Part shown: positions 1 to 9,061 of the stretch, piece after piece | Layout: every line of letters begins with the position of its first letter | How positions within the stretch are numbered: the first letter of the stretch is position 1 | Assembly: GCF_018499875.1 (NCBI RefSeq) | Contig: NZ_JAHBAY010000009.1 | Location: 1-64,000, forward strand | Source of the DNA: Kineosporia corallincola | GTDB taxonomy: Bacteria; Actinomycetota; Actinomycetes; Actinomycetales; Kineosporiaceae | Reading direction: 5' to 3' | Length of the DNA stretch: 64,000 bases | Made by a program: the position numbers and the translations under genes | Notes under the pieces: model-generated | Databases searched by the model: none | Told to the model about the DNA's origin: nothing | The model's input: the letters and a program-made list of their open reading frames with translations, nothing else

Positions 1-49
1 GGGGGAGCCGGCCCCCCCCCGCCCCGGCCCGCCGTGTTCTGCGGTCGGA

Positions 50-1249
50 TCAGCGGCCCTCGGCCAGGCCGGTGAACGCGTCGGCCGGGATGGTGTCCAG
101 GATGGCCTTCACGTCGACGGCGGTGGCGCCGCCCGGGGCCCGCACCGGGGCGGCCTCGTCGTCGATGTCGACGTCCAGTGCGAAAGTGACGTCTTCGACC
201 GGCTTCTCGAGGAACTGCACGAGGTCGAGGTTGACGCCGCTGAGCTTGTCGTCGTCGACGAACACGTCCACGGTGACGGTCTCGTCGTCGGGCACCTCGC
301 TGATGCTCTTCCTCAGGTCGCCGGCCAGGTCCTGGCCGAAGATGCCGACCAGGTCGTCCTGCACCGCGGTGGCGATCTTCCTGATCGGCACCACGACCCG
401 GTAACCGTCGCCCTGGTCGCCGCCGTCGATCTCGGTGACCTGGGAGTCGGTCTCGAGGGAGGCCTGGAGCGAGTCGACGAAGCCCTGCACCTGCTTCGGG
501 TCGATCGACGGGGTCACGGTCTCCTGCGGCAGGGCGTCGAGAACGCCCTGGTCGCCGAGAACCGTGACGGTCTGGACCAGGTCGATCGAGAGCCAGCCGC
601 CGTCGAGCGCGGTCTTCGCCGGGGTGGCGATGCTCGGGGGCAGCTGACCGAGCATGGCCTGAGCGTCGCTGACGCTGCCCAGACCGGACATGGTGGCGAT
701 CTTCTCGGCGTCGGCGCGCAGGTAGACCACGCCGTCGGTGGTGACGAAGTCGACCAGCGAGGAGTCGTCGAGCACGACCGAGGCCGAGGCCGAGCCCTGC
801 TCCTCGAGCATCGCCTTGACCTTGGCCGGGTCCTTCCAGACCTGCGGGTCGGCCGAGCTGTACTGACTGACCCGGAACATGTCGGCGAAGGTCTTGCCGT
901 CCGGCGCGGTCTGGGTCAGTGTGACCTTGCCGCCGAGAACCTGTGCCGCGTCCTTGATGTCGGAGGCCGTGATGGTCTCGTCGTCACCCTTCTTCGGCTG
1001 CGCGGCACTGATCTTCGCGATGTCCTGCTCGGTGCTGTCGAGCGCCAGCGTGTAGCCGGCCGTGGAGAGACTCGCGTGATTGGTGAAGGCCGCGACGACC
1101 TTCTCCTTCGGGGTGTTGCCCGTGGCGCTGCTCTTCTCGGTGGCGGCGTCGCCGTCCGAACCCGATCCGCAGCCGCTGATCCCGACCGCGGCCGCCAGGC
1201 CGAAGCCTGCGAACGCCATGACTTTGGAACGCGTGGTCACGTGTTTCAT
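50..1249 (-). CDS. Secreted lipoprotein, function unknown
   Basis: A 399-residue lipoprotein precursor. The N-terminus has a basic start (MKHVTTRSK), a hydrophobic segment and the lipobox ISGC with the Cys at residue 27, followed by a Gly/Ser/Asp linker, so the mature protein should be lipid-anchored on the outer face of the membrane. The rest is rich in Asp, Val, Ala and Thr, has no further membrane segment and shows no catalytic motif I recognise. It lies 136 bp downstream of a histidine kinase gene on the same strand and could be a target or accessory of that two-component system, but the gap leaves room for its own promoter. The 49 bases to its left, up to the window edge, hold no gene I can see. 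Confidence 0.8.
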   Translation of the reverse strand: MKHVTTRSKVMAFAGFGLAAAVGISGCGSGSDGDAATEKSSATGNTPKEKVVAAFTNHASLSTAGYTLALDSTEQDIAKISAAQPKKGDDETITASDIKDAAQVLGGKVTLTQTAPDGKTFADMFRVSQYSSADPQVWKDPAKVKAMLEEQGSASASVVLDDSSLVDFVTTDGVVYLRADAEKIATMSGLGSVSDAQAMLGQLPPSIATPAKTALDGGWLSIDLVQTVTVLGDQGVLDALPQETVTPSIDPKQVQGFVDSLQASLETDSQVTEIDGGDQGDGYRVVVPIRKIATAVQDDLVGIFGQDLAGDLRKSISEVPDDETVTVDVFVDDDKLSGVNLDLVQFLEKPVEDVTFALDVDIDDEAAPVRAPGGATAVDVKAILDTIPADAFTGLAEGR

Positions 1250-1385
1250 CCCTCTGATGGATCTGCTGACGGCGCCCCGACGCCGGTGATGACTGCGACC
1301 CTAGGGACAAATCCACAGGCTTCGCACAGCATTTACCGAATAGCCGCATATCGGCTGGATCACAGCCCGGTGCGGGAACCCGCGA

Positions 1386-2720
1386 TCAGGCCGGCCGGGC
1401 CGCCCCCGACGGCAGCCGCATCTCCAGCCGGGCCCCGCCCAGCGGTGAGGTGTCGAGCCGGGCCGAGCCACCGGTCTGCCGGGCGGCCTCGGCGATGATC
1501 GCCAGGCCCAGCCCGGCGCCGCCGCTGTCCCGGTCGCGGGCGTCGTCGCGGCGCTCGAAACGGTGGAACACCCGCTCGCGGTCCTCGGCCGGCACACCCG
1601 GCCCGTCGTCGTCCACCCGCAGCACCGCGGTCGTGCCGTCGTCGGTGAGCTCGAACGCCACCGTGCCGCGGGCGTGACGGCGCGCGTTGTCGGCGGCGTT
1701 GCGCACGGCCCGGGTCATCAGCGCCACGTCGGCCAGCACCCGGGCCGGGCCCACCCCGGTCGCGTCCACGTGAACCCCCAGCGCCCGCAACCGTTTTCCC
1801 TCCGCCAGCACCAGGTCGTCCAGGTCCAGCTCCTGGAGGTTCGCGGCCCGGCGCTCGTCCACCCGGGCCAGCAGCAGCAGGCCGCTGACCAGCTCCTCCA
1901 GCCGCGCCGCCTCGGCGTCCACCACCTCGGCCAGCGCGGGCAGGGTGGTGGCCTCCGGGTGCAGCACGGCCACCTGGGCGTGCTGGCGGATGGCCGCGAC
2001 CGGCGAGCGCAGCTCGTGCGAGGCGTCGGAGACGAAACGCTGCTGCGCGCGCCGGGTCTTCTCCAGGCGTTCCAGCATCACGTTCATCGTGGCGGCCAGC
2101 CGGGCCACCTCGTCGCGCCCGGGCGGTGCGTCCACCCGCCACGACGTCTCGTCGCCGATCTTCTCCACGTCGGAGCGGATCCGCTCGACCGGCCGCAGCG
2201 ACCGGGCCACCGCGGTCCAGGTGAGGGCCGCCACGAACAGGCTGATCAGCGGGACGCCGGCCCCGAACAGCAGTGCCGCGGAACGGGTCGCGTCGTCGGC
2301 GCCCTCCAGGGAGCGTCCCACCACCACGTGCTCGACCCCACCCTCGTGCAGCACGATCCGGCGCGAGCGCACCACCCAGCGCTCGCCGAGCACCCGCACG
2401 ATGCGCGGGTCCTTGCTGACCGGCAGCGCGGGGGTGTCGATGAAGTCGTCGTCGGCCACGGCCACCACGGTGCCGCGGCGTTGCAGCTGGATGATCACCT
2501 CGTCGGCCTCGAACGGCGGCAGGGCGCCGTCCTGCTGGGTCTCGCCGGCGATCTGGTCGGCCTGCTGCTTCGCCGTGGTGGCCTGGGCCATCACCACCAT
2601 GCGCTGGAGCATGAACACGAAACCGACCGCGCCGCAGCCCAGGACGAGCAGCACGATGGCGGTGGTGGCCGAGGTGATCCGGACCCGCAGCGACCAGCGC
2701 CCGCGCACGTCCCTAAACAT
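1386..2720 (-). CDS. Two-component sensor histidine kinase (HAMP, HisKA, HATPase)
   Basis: A 444-residue membrane kinase of the OmpR-partner class. Visible in order: transmembrane helix near residues 15-38, an extracytoplasmic sensor region of about 105 residues, a second helix near 147-171, a HAMP linker, the phospho-acceptor box DASHELRSP with His235, and an ATPase domain with the N box (AADNARRH), the G1 box (DDDGPGVP) and the G2 box (GGAGLGLAI). It would autophosphorylate His235 and pass the phosphate to the regulator encoded just upstream. The ATG overlaps the last 8 bases of the regulator gene, so the two are translationally coupled. The signal sensed cannot be read from the sequence. 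Confidence 0.93.
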   Translation of the reverse strand: MFRDVRGRWSLRVRITSATTAIVLLVLGCGAVGFVFMLQRMVVMAQATTAKQQADQIAGETQQDGALPPFEADEVIIQLQRRGTVVAVADDDFIDTPALPVSKDPRIVRVLGERWVVRSRRIVLHEGGVEHVVVGRSLEGADDATRSAALLFGAGVPLISLFVAALTWTAVARSLRPVERIRSDVEKIGDETSWRVDAPPGRDEVARLAATMNVMLERLEKTRRAQQRFVSDASHELRSPVAAIRQHAQVAVLHPEATTLPALAEVVDAEAARLEELVSGLLLLARVDERRAANLQELDLDDLVLAEGKRLRALGVHVDATGVGPARVLADVALMTRAVRNAADNARRHARGTVAFELTDDGTTAVLRVDDDGPGVPAEDRERVFHRFERRDDARDRDSGGAGLGLAIIAEAARQTGGSARLDTSPLGGARLEMRLPSGAARPA

Positions 2721-3387
2721 CGGCCACCAGCCGGTACCCGGCGCCGCGCACGGTGACGATGGTCTCCACGCCGAACGGCCGGTCGATCTTGGCCCGCAGG
2801 TGGGCGATGTACACCTCGACGATGTTCGGGTCGCCCTCGAAGTCGTCGTCCCAGACCCCGCCCAGGATGTCGGCCTTCGAGCGCACCGAGCGGGCGTTGC
2901 GGGCCAGGAACGCCAGCACCGCGAACTCCCGGCTGGTCAGCGAGATCGGGGTGCCGCCGCGCCGGACCTCGCGGGAGGCCGGGTCGAGCACCAGGGTGCC
3001 GACCGACAGCACGGTGGGACGTTCCGGGCGGCCGCGGCGCACCAGCGCGCGCAGCCGGGCCAGCAGCACCGGGAACTCCACCGGCTTGACCACGTAGTCG
3101 TCGGCGCCGGTGTCGAGCCCCTCCACCTGGTCGCCGGCGCTGTCGCGGGCGGTCAGCATGAGGATGGGCGTCCAGTTCTCCTCGTCGCGCAGGGCCCGGC
3201 ACACCGCGTACCCGTTGAGGCCGGGCATCATCACGTCGAGAACGATGGCGTCGTAACGGACTTCGCGGGCACGCCAGAGCCCGTCGATGCCGTTCTCGGC
3301 GACGTCCACCGAAAACCCCTCGGCGACGAGCCCCCGGCGAATGCCCTCGGCGAACCGCGCCTCGTCGTCCACCACCAAGACCCGCAC
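2713..3387 (-). CDS. OmpR-family response regulator
   Basis: A 224-residue regulator with a receiver domain (acidic pair in VVDDE, phospho-acceptor Asp51 in IVLDVMMPG, conserved Lys in DDYVVKP) and a C-terminal winged-helix DNA-binding domain ending in VRGAGYRLV. I place the start at the GTG at 3387, which gives the family-typical VRVLVVDDE opening; an in-frame ATG at 3465 would add 26 residues unlike any receiver domain. It is the first gene of the pair with the histidine kinase and is divergent from the iron importer, with about 130 bp of shared upstream DNA. Its target genes are not evident, though the lipoprotein downstream is a candidate. Confidence 0.92.
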   Translation of the reverse strand: MRVLVVDDEARFAEGIRRGLVAEGFSVDVAENGIDGLWRAREVRYDAIVLDVMMPGLNGYAVCRALRDEENWTPILMLTARDSAGDQVEGLDTGADDYVVKPVEFPVLLARLRALVRRGRPERPTVLSVGTLVLDPASREVRRGGTPISLTSREFAVLAFLARNARSVRSKADILGGVWDDDFEGDPNIVEVYIAHLRAKIDRPFGVETIVTVRGAGYRLVADV

Positions 3388-3496
3388 GCCGAGCAGTCTG
3401 CCGGAAACGCCTTGACCCAGGCTGAACCCCCGCCCGTGGGTGAAGGGCAGGCACAGGGAAATCACAGGGGGCCCCGGTGCAGGTCACGGGCGAAAC

Positions 3497-3515
3497 ATAG
3501 GTTAGCCTCACCTTC
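3497..3515 (+). promoter_or_regulatory. DtxR/IdeR-type iron box abutting the start codon
   Basis: The 19 bases ATAGGTTAGCCTCACCTTC match 15 of 19 positions of the known DtxR/IdeR box TTAGGTTAGSCTAACCTAA. The box ends one base before the GTG start of the importer ATPase and contains a -10-like TAGCCT (3503-3508) seven bases before that GTG. Iron-loaded repressor bound here would cover the -10 and the start of the transcript, so the operon should be shut off when iron is sufficient. Confidence 0.85.
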
Positions 3516-4331
3516 GTGAGTGCGACCTTATCCGCCCCGGCCCTGACCGGGGCCGACCTGACCCTGGGCTACGGCGGCCGCACCGTCGTCGACGGTGCCC
3601 GCATCGACCTGCGGGCCGGGCGGGTGACCGCGCTCATCGGGCCCAACGGGTCCGGCAAGTCCACGCTGCTGCGTTCCCTGGCGCGGCTGCACACGCCGCG
3701 GTCCGGAGACCTCACGCTCGAGAACGGCCTGGACGCGCTGACCCTCCACCCGAAGGAATTCGCCCGGAAGGTCACGCTCCTCACCCAGTCCCGCCCCACC
3801 CCCGGCGGGGTGCGGGTGCGGGACGTCGTGGCCTACGGCCGCCACCCCTACCGGGGCCGGTTCGGCACGGGGGACGACGAGGGGCAGGCCGTGATCGAGC
3901 GGGCGTTACGCCTGACCGGGGTCGCCGGCATGGCCGAGCGGCCGGTCGACGAGCTGTCCGGCGGGGAGCTCCAGCGCGTCTGGCTGGCCACCTGCCTGGC
4001 GCAGGACACCGGGGTGGTGCTGCTCGACGAGCCGACCACCTTCCTCGACCTGCGCTACCAGATCGAGACCCTCGACATCATCCGGGATCTCGCCGACGAG
4101 CACGGTGTGGCCCTGGGGGTCGTGCTGCACGACCTGAACCAGGCCGCGGCCGTGGCCGACCACATCGTGCTGCTGCACTCCGGGGTGGTCCGGGCCGACG
4201 GCACGCCCGCCGAGGTGCTCACCGGCGACCTGCTCAGTGAGGTCTACGGCCTGCGCATCGACGTGGAGGCCGGCGACAACGGCCTGGTCCGCACCCACCC
4301 GGTGGGCCGGCACACGCACCGGCACGCCTGA
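3516..4331 (+). CDS. Iron-siderophore ABC transporter, ATP-binding protein
   Basis: A 271-residue ATPase of the FecE/FepC family that powers uptake of ferric siderophores. Walker A is GPNGSGKS at about residues 42-49, followed by the Q-loop, the signature LSGGELQR, Walker B VVLLDEPTT with the D-loop, and the switch His in VLHDLNQ. The GTG start has no Shine-Dalgarno sequence and follows the iron box directly, with a -10-like TAGCCT seven bases upstream, so the message is probably leaderless. The substrate-binding lipoprotein and fused permease follow on the same strand, forming a complete importer under iron control. The C-terminal His-rich tail (RHTHRHA) is unusual but of unknown meaning. 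Confidence 0.94.
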   Translation: MSATLSAPALTGADLTLGYGGRTVVDGARIDLRAGRVTALIGPNGSGKSTLLRSLARLHTPRSGDLTLENGLDALTLHPKEFARKVTLLTQSRPTPGGVRVRDVVAYGRHPYRGRFGTGDDEGQAVIERALRLTGVAGMAERPVDELSGGELQRVWLATCLAQDTGVVLLDEPTTFLDLRYQIETLDIIRDLADEHGVALGVVLHDLNQAAAVADHIVLLHSGVVRADGTPAEVLTGDLLSEVYGLRIDVEAGDNGLVRTHPVGRHTHRHA

Positions 4332-4378
4332 ACCACCCGAAACACCTTCCACCCGTTCACATCTCCCGAGGGACCTCC

Positions 4379-5407
4379 ATGTTCACCGCCCTTCGCCGTG
4401 CGCGCACCACCCAGGTGGCCGCGCTCACCACCGCGGCTCTCGCTCTCGCCCTGTCCGCCTGCGGGACCACCGAGTCCTCGGCCGGCTCCTCGGACACCGC
4501 GAGCGCCTCGACGACCGCGTCCGGCCCGGTGGAGGTCACCGACGCGCGGGACAAGGCGGTCAAGCTCGACGCCCCCGCCACCAAGGTGGTCTCGCTGGAG
4601 TGGGGCCTGACCGAGAACCTGCTCTCGCTCGGCGTCACCCCGGTCGGCGCCGCCGACGTCGACGGCTACAACGACTACGACACCGTGGTGCCGCTGGACG
4701 CGGACACCGCCGACGTCGGTGAGCGGGGCACCCCGAACACCGACGCCATCTCCGCCCTGGAGCCCGACCTGATCGTCTCGGTCACCGGCCTGACCGACAA
4801 GGTGTACAGCCAGCTCGAGGAGATCGCCCCGGTCGTCGTGCTGGCCGGCTCGGACGGCAAGGACCCGATCGGCTACATGGAGAAGACGGTCAACACGCTG
4901 GCCGAGGTCACCGGCACGCAGGCCACCGCCACCACGCTGCTGTCCGAGTTCGACGCCAAGGTGGCGGAGGGCAAGGCCGCCCTGGAGGCCGCGGGCAAGG
5001 CCGGCGCGCCGTTCACCATGTCCGACGGCTGGGTGCAGTCCGGCACCGTGACCATCCGCATGTACACGCCGACCTCGTTCTTCGGCGCCGTGGCAGCGGA
5101 GCTCGGCCTGGACAACCAGTACACCGAGGGCGGCGACGAGGAGTACGGCCTGGCCACCATCGACGTCGAGGGCCTGACCAAGGTCACGGACGCCGACAGC
5201 ACCTTCCTCTACGTCGAGGGCGCCGCCCCGGCGGACAGCTTCGTCGCCTCGCTGAAGGACAACGCGATCTGGAAGAAGCTGGGCTTCGTCAAGAACGACA
5301 ACGTCAAGCCGATCGCCAACGGCATCTGGATGTTCGGTGGCCCGAAGGCCGCCGAGGCCTACATCGACACCGTGGTGGAGAACATCACCGGCTCCTCCGC
5401 CAGCTGA
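4379..5407 (+). CDS. Iron-siderophore ABC transporter, substrate-binding lipoprotein
   Basis: A 342-residue periplasmic-binding-type protein (class III, FecB/FhuD-like). The N-terminus carries a signal peptide and lipobox ending in LSACG, then a Thr/Ser/Ala-rich linker. The two lobes follow, with the typical openings TKVVSLEWGLTENLLSLGV and ISALEPDLIV and a long linking helix. It captures ferric siderophore outside the cell and hands it to the permease encoded next. The start is supported by GAGGGA about 8 bases before the ATG. It is the second gene of the iron operon, 47 bp after the ATPase. The particular siderophore cannot be told from sequence. Confidence 0.93.
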   Translation: MFTALRRARTTQVAALTTAALALALSACGTTESSAGSSDTASASTTASGPVEVTDARDKAVKLDAPATKVVSLEWGLTENLLSLGVTPVGAADVDGYNDYDTVVPLDADTADVGERGTPNTDAISALEPDLIVSVTGLTDKVYSQLEEIAPVVVLAGSDGKDPIGYMEKTVNTLAEVTGTQATATTLLSEFDAKVAEGKAALEAAGKAGAPFTMSDGWVQSGTVTIRMYTPTSFFGAVAAELGLDNQYTEGGDEEYGLATIDVEGLTKVTDADSTFLYVEGAAPADSFVASLKDNAIWKKLGFVKNDNVKPIANGIWMFGGPKAAEAYIDTVVENITGSSAS

Positions 5408-5421
5408 TCAGCAGCTGATCG

Positions 5422-7536
5422 ATGGCCACCACGCACACCGCCCCGGGGACGCAGGACGCGTCCCCGGGGCAACCCGTGTCCACCCGCGCGACCCTCGGCG
5501 TGGCCGGCGTCTTCGCCGTCTGCCTGGTCGTGCTGGCCGCGCTCAGCGCGGTGCACCTGACCCAGGGCACGGCCGACCTCGGCGTCGGTGAACTGCTGCG
5601 GGCCGTGCTGCCCGGTGGGCGGGAGTCCGACGCCAGCGCCGTCCTCGTCGCCAGCCGCCTGCCCCGCCTGGGGGCCGCCGTGTTCATCGGCCTGGCCCTC
5701 GGCGTCGCCGGCGTCACCTTGCAGTCGGTGGCCCGCAACCCGCTGGCCTCGCCCGACACCCTGGCCGTCAACTCCGGCGCCTACCTCACCGTGGTCACCG
5801 TCGCGGCGTTCGGCATCAGCCTGCCGTTCTACCTCGACGGTCTGGTCGCCTTCATCGGTGGCGTGGTCGCCGCCGGCCTGGTGCTGCTGGTCGCCCACGG
5901 CGGCGACGGCGGCCCGACCCGGCTGGTGCTGGCCGGCTCGGCGATCGCCCTGGCGCTGAGCTCGTTCTCGTACGTGCTGCTGATGCTGTTCGAGACCCAG
6001 ACCACCGGCCTGTTCGCCTGGCAGAGCGGCACCACCGTGCAGTCCGGCGGGCACCAGGTGAAGATGGCGATCCCGCTGATCGTGCTGGGCGTCGCCGGTC
6101 TGCTGCTGCTCGCCCACCGGCTCGACGTGATGGCCCTGGGCGACGACACCGCCCGGGTGCTCGGGATCGACGTACGGCGCAGCCGGCTCTACGCCGTGCT
6201 GCTGTCGGTGCTGCTGGCCGCCGTCGCCGTGACCGTCACCGGGCCGATCGGTTTCGTCGGCCTGAGTGCCGGCGTCGCCGCCCGCTCGGCCGCCCGCCGG
6301 ATCCCGGCCCTGGCCCGGCACCTGCTGCTGCTGCCGCTGGCCGGCGTGCTCGGCTCGCTGGTCGTGGTGAGCGCCGACGTGCTGCTGCGGCTGTTCCTGT
6401 CCGACGACGTCTCGATCGTCATCCCGACCGGTGTGGTCACCACCCTGTCCGGTGCCTGCGTGCTGGTCTGGCTGGCCCGCCGCCTGCGTGGCGGTGCGGT
6501 CGGCGCCGGCACCCGCGGCGCGCGCGGCACCGTGCGTTCCGGCCGCTGGGTGACCGGGGTCTGGGTGGTGCTGGCCGTGGCCCTGGCCGGCTCACTGATC
6601 TCCGGCCTGCTGCTCGGCCAGCGCGTGGTGCTGCTCGGTGACGTGATCAACTGGCTCAGGGACGACGCCGGGACCCAGGTCAACTTCGCCCTCAACCAGC
6701 GCTGGCCGCGGGTGCTGGTGGCGCTCGCCGGCGGGGCCGCCCTGGCCCTGGCCGGGATGATCGTGCAGGCCGTGTGCCGTAACCCGCTGGCCGAGCCCGG
6801 TCTGCTGGGGGTGACACCGGGTGCCTCGGTCGGTGCCGTCGCCGTCATCACGCTGGCTCCCGACCTGGGCGTCTGGTCGATCATGGGGCTGGCCACCGTG
6901 GCCGCGCTGGCGACCTTCGGCCTGGTGCTGTGGCTGGCCTCCGGCAACCACCGCACCGGCAAGGGCCTGTCGTCGGAGCGGCTGGTGCTGATCGGTATCG
7001 GCGTCAGCTCCGCCGCCACCGCCCTGACCACGCTGATCGTCGTCATCGTCTCGCCGTGGGACACCAACCTGGCCCTGACCTGGCTCTCGGGTTCCACCTA
7101 CGGCCGGGGCACCGACCAGGCCGTGCCGGTGCTGATCTGCCTGCTGATCGGGATCCCGCTGACCATGCTCGGGTCGCGCACCCTCGACCTGGTCTCGCTC
7201 GACGAGGACTTCCCCCGTGTGGTCGGGGTCCGGATCGACGCCGCCCGCCTCGGGTTCTGCGCGCTGGCCGCGGTTCTCACCGCCGCCGCGGCCTGCGCCG
7301 TGGGTGCCCTGGGCTTCGTCGGGCTGGTCGCCCCGCACGCCGCCCGGGCCCTGGCCGGGGGCCGGCACGCCCGCTCGGTGCCGGTCGCGGTGGCTCTCGG
7401 CGCGGTGCTGGTCTGCGTGGCCGACACCGTGGGCCGCACCGTGATCGCCCCGTCGGAGATCGCGACCGGCCTGGTCACGGCGATCATCGGGGCGCCGTAC
7501 TTCGTGTGGCTGCTGCACCGGAGCCGGACGAGCTGA
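5422..7536 (+). CDS. Fused double FecCD-type siderophore permease
   Basis: A 704-residue integral membrane protein made of two homologous FecCD permease halves, roughly residues 20-350 and 375-704. Each half has the family signatures, RNPLASPDTLAV in the first and RNPLAEPGLLGVTPG in the second, and each ends with the GFVGL motif region that contacts the ATPase (GPIGFVGLSAG and GALGFVGLVAPH). Most importers use two separate subunits; a single-chain fusion is also known from FhuB. About 18-20 membrane helices are expected. The gene begins 14 bp after the lipoprotein gene, with no clear Shine-Dalgarno sequence, and ends just before a strong hairpin. Confidence 0.93.
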   Translation: MATTHTAPGTQDASPGQPVSTRATLGVAGVFAVCLVVLAALSAVHLTQGTADLGVGELLRAVLPGGRESDASAVLVASRLPRLGAAVFIGLALGVAGVTLQSVARNPLASPDTLAVNSGAYLTVVTVAAFGISLPFYLDGLVAFIGGVVAAGLVLLVAHGGDGGPTRLVLAGSAIALALSSFSYVLLMLFETQTTGLFAWQSGTTVQSGGHQVKMAIPLIVLGVAGLLLLAHRLDVMALGDDTARVLGIDVRRSRLYAVLLSVLLAAVAVTVTGPIGFVGLSAGVAARSAARRIPALARHLLLLPLAGVLGSLVVVSADVLLRLFLSDDVSIVIPTGVVTTLSGACVLVWLARRLRGGAVGAGTRGARGTVRSGRWVTGVWVVLAVALAGSLISGLLLGQRVVLLGDVINWLRDDAGTQVNFALNQRWPRVLVALAGGAALALAGMIVQAVCRNPLAEPGLLGVTPGASVGAVAVITLAPDLGVWSIMGLATVAALATFGLVLWLASGNHRTGKGLSSERLVLIGIGVSSAATALTTLIVVIVSPWDTNLALTWLSGSTYGRGTDQAVPVLICLLIGIPLTMLGSRTLDLVSLDEDFPRVVGVRIDAARLGFCALAAVLTAAAACAVGALGFVGLVAPHAARALAGGRHARSVPVAVALGAVLVCVADTVGRTVIAPSEIATGLVTAIIGAPYFVWLLHRSRTS

Positions 7537-7544
7537 AAAACGGT

Positions 7545-7581
7545 GGACGACGGGGAGCCCGGCACGGGCTCCCCGTCGTCC
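7545..7581 (+). terminator. Perfect 16-bp hairpin ending the iron operon (GGACGACGG family)
   Basis: The arms GGACGACGGGGAGCCC (7545-7560) and its exact complement (7566-7581) pair around a 5-base loop. It starts 8 bp after the permease stop codon. There is no U-tract, as is common for actinobacterial terminators. The stem sequence recurs at other gene ends in this window. Confidence 0.8.
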
Positions 7582-7615
7582 TCAGTTCTGGCTCTGCCCT
7601 GCCGACGGTGGTGGG

Positions 7616-8995
7616 ATGGACGTGTCGACGCCGCGGACCAGGACAACCGGTGCGGCAGGCATCGTGATCACGGGTGCGGTGATCGCCGGGACCACCGGCG
7701 TGATCACCTGGCTGGCCCGCCGTGCCGCCCGGACCTGGCTGCTGGACCAGGACATTCACGACTTCGGGTTCTCCTCGCCGTGGCTGCACGTCGCGGCGAT
7801 GGCCGGGATCGGGACGGTCGCGGTGGCCACGGCCGCCGGGCTCGCCGCCGGGCGGCACCGGCTGATCGCCCTCGCGACGCTGACCGGGGCGGTCGCGGGG
7901 CCGATGACGCTGGTGGCGGCGCCGGTCTCGGAGTCGCTGGTGCGCGAGGACGGCACGGACACCGTGGCCGCCTGGCACCTGGCGGTCGGCGCGGTCCTGC
8001 TCGCGGTGCTGGCCGCCGGCACCTGGTGGACGGCCCACCTGCGCGGCGTCCGGCCGGAGAACGACCGGGGGACAGGCATTCCCGTCGGCGCGCTGTTCCT
8101 GATCGTGACCGCCGCCTGCCTGGCCGCGCAGTCGCCGATGACGGGTGACCCGGAACGTCCCCAGCTGGTGGTGGCGGCGGGCTGGTCGCTGCTGGTGGCC
8201 GGTGGGCTGGTGGCGGGGGCGCTGAGAGCCGGCGGTGCGGCCCGGACCGCTCTGGCCGCCCTCGCCCACGCAGGTGTGCTGCTGGTGATGGCCCTCGCCT
8301 ACCTGCGGCCCGGCGGCTGGCCGGGTGTGGCGGGCTGGGAGGTGTGGGGGCAGTCGCCGGTCGTGCTCACCGCCGTCACCGCCGGGACGTTCGCGGCCGC
8401 GCCGGTGCTGGGCCGGCTGACCGCCCGGCTGACCGCCCGGCTGCGCGCCCGGCCGGTGGCTCCACCCACGCATCCGGCCGCGCCCGCCGACCTGGCCGCG
8501 CCCGCCGACCCGGCCGTGAACGTCCACGAAACCCAAGGCGTCCACGAAACCCCGCGCGTCCACCCGGTACTGACGCTGGCGCTGGCCCTCGCGCTGGTGA
8601 CCGCGGTGGCCGTCCCGGTGACCCGGCACGTGCAGCAGACCCGCAGCCGGGAGGCGTCCGAGCGGGTGCGGACACTCGCCACCACCCTGGCCGGCCCGGC
8701 CCCGATGACCGACCTGGTGATGCACCGCGACTGCAACGGGACCGGCCTGGTCTACTGCGGCTGGACCACCGGAGGCACCCCGCGCGAGCTGGTGACGACC
8801 GTGCGGGACGCGGTGATCCGGGCGACGGGGGAGCGGCCCCGGGTGACCTGCCGCCCCGGGCCGAGCGGCTACAGCTGCGAGGTGCAGGTGTCGGACGGCG
8901 GGCACCAGGTGTTCTTCATGCTGGACCCCGAGACGGACCGGGTGGACGGCCGGCTCACCACGGTGGGCACGCGCTACGTGGTCCAGACGAGCTGA
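7616..8995 (+). CDS. Polytopic membrane protein with C-terminal Cys-containing domain, unknown
   Basis: A 459-residue protein I do not recognise. Eight or nine hydrophobic segments lie between residues 13 and 340, the last near 318-336, and a soluble C-terminal domain of about 115 residues follows. That domain holds four cysteines, in HRDCNGT, VYCGWTT, VTCRPG and YSCEV, which could form two disulfides outside the cell. A flexible Ala/Pro linker with repeated APAD and VHET motifs precedes the last helix. The ATG has a GGTGGG sequence just upstream. It lies alone between two hairpins, so it is probably transcribed on its own. No function is proposed. Confidence 0.75.
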   Translation: MDVSTPRTRTTGAAGIVITGAVIAGTTGVITWLARRAARTWLLDQDIHDFGFSSPWLHVAAMAGIGTVAVATAAGLAAGRHRLIALATLTGAVAGPMTLVAAPVSESLVREDGTDTVAAWHLAVGAVLLAVLAAGTWWTAHLRGVRPENDRGTGIPVGALFLIVTAACLAAQSPMTGDPERPQLVVAAGWSLLVAGGLVAGALRAGGAARTALAALAHAGVLLVMALAYLRPGGWPGVAGWEVWGQSPVVLTAVTAGTFAAAPVLGRLTARLTARLRARPVAPPTHPAAPADLAAPADPAVNVHETQGVHETPRVHPVLTLALALALVTAVAVPVTRHVQQTRSREASERVRTLATTLAGPAPMTDLVMHRDCNGTGLVYCGWTTGGTPRELVTTVRDAVIRATGERPRVTCRPGPSGYSCEVQVSDGGHQVFFMLDPETDRVDGRLTTVGTRYVVQTS

Positions 8996-9002
8996 CAACC
9001 AG

Positions 9003-9052
9003 AACGGGGGACGACGGTGAGCTCCGTCAGGAGCCCACCGTCGTCCCCCGTT
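9003..9052. terminator. Bidirectional terminator hairpin (GGACGACGG family)
   Basis: Arms 9003-9025 and 9030-9052 form a 23-bp stem with a single mismatch and a 4-base loop. It fills the gap between two convergent genes ending at 8995 and 9062, so it can end transcripts from both sides. The core GGACGACGGTGAGC resembles the hairpins at 7545, 40839 and 56826. Confidence 0.8.
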
Positions 9053-9061
9053 CGAGAGAAG

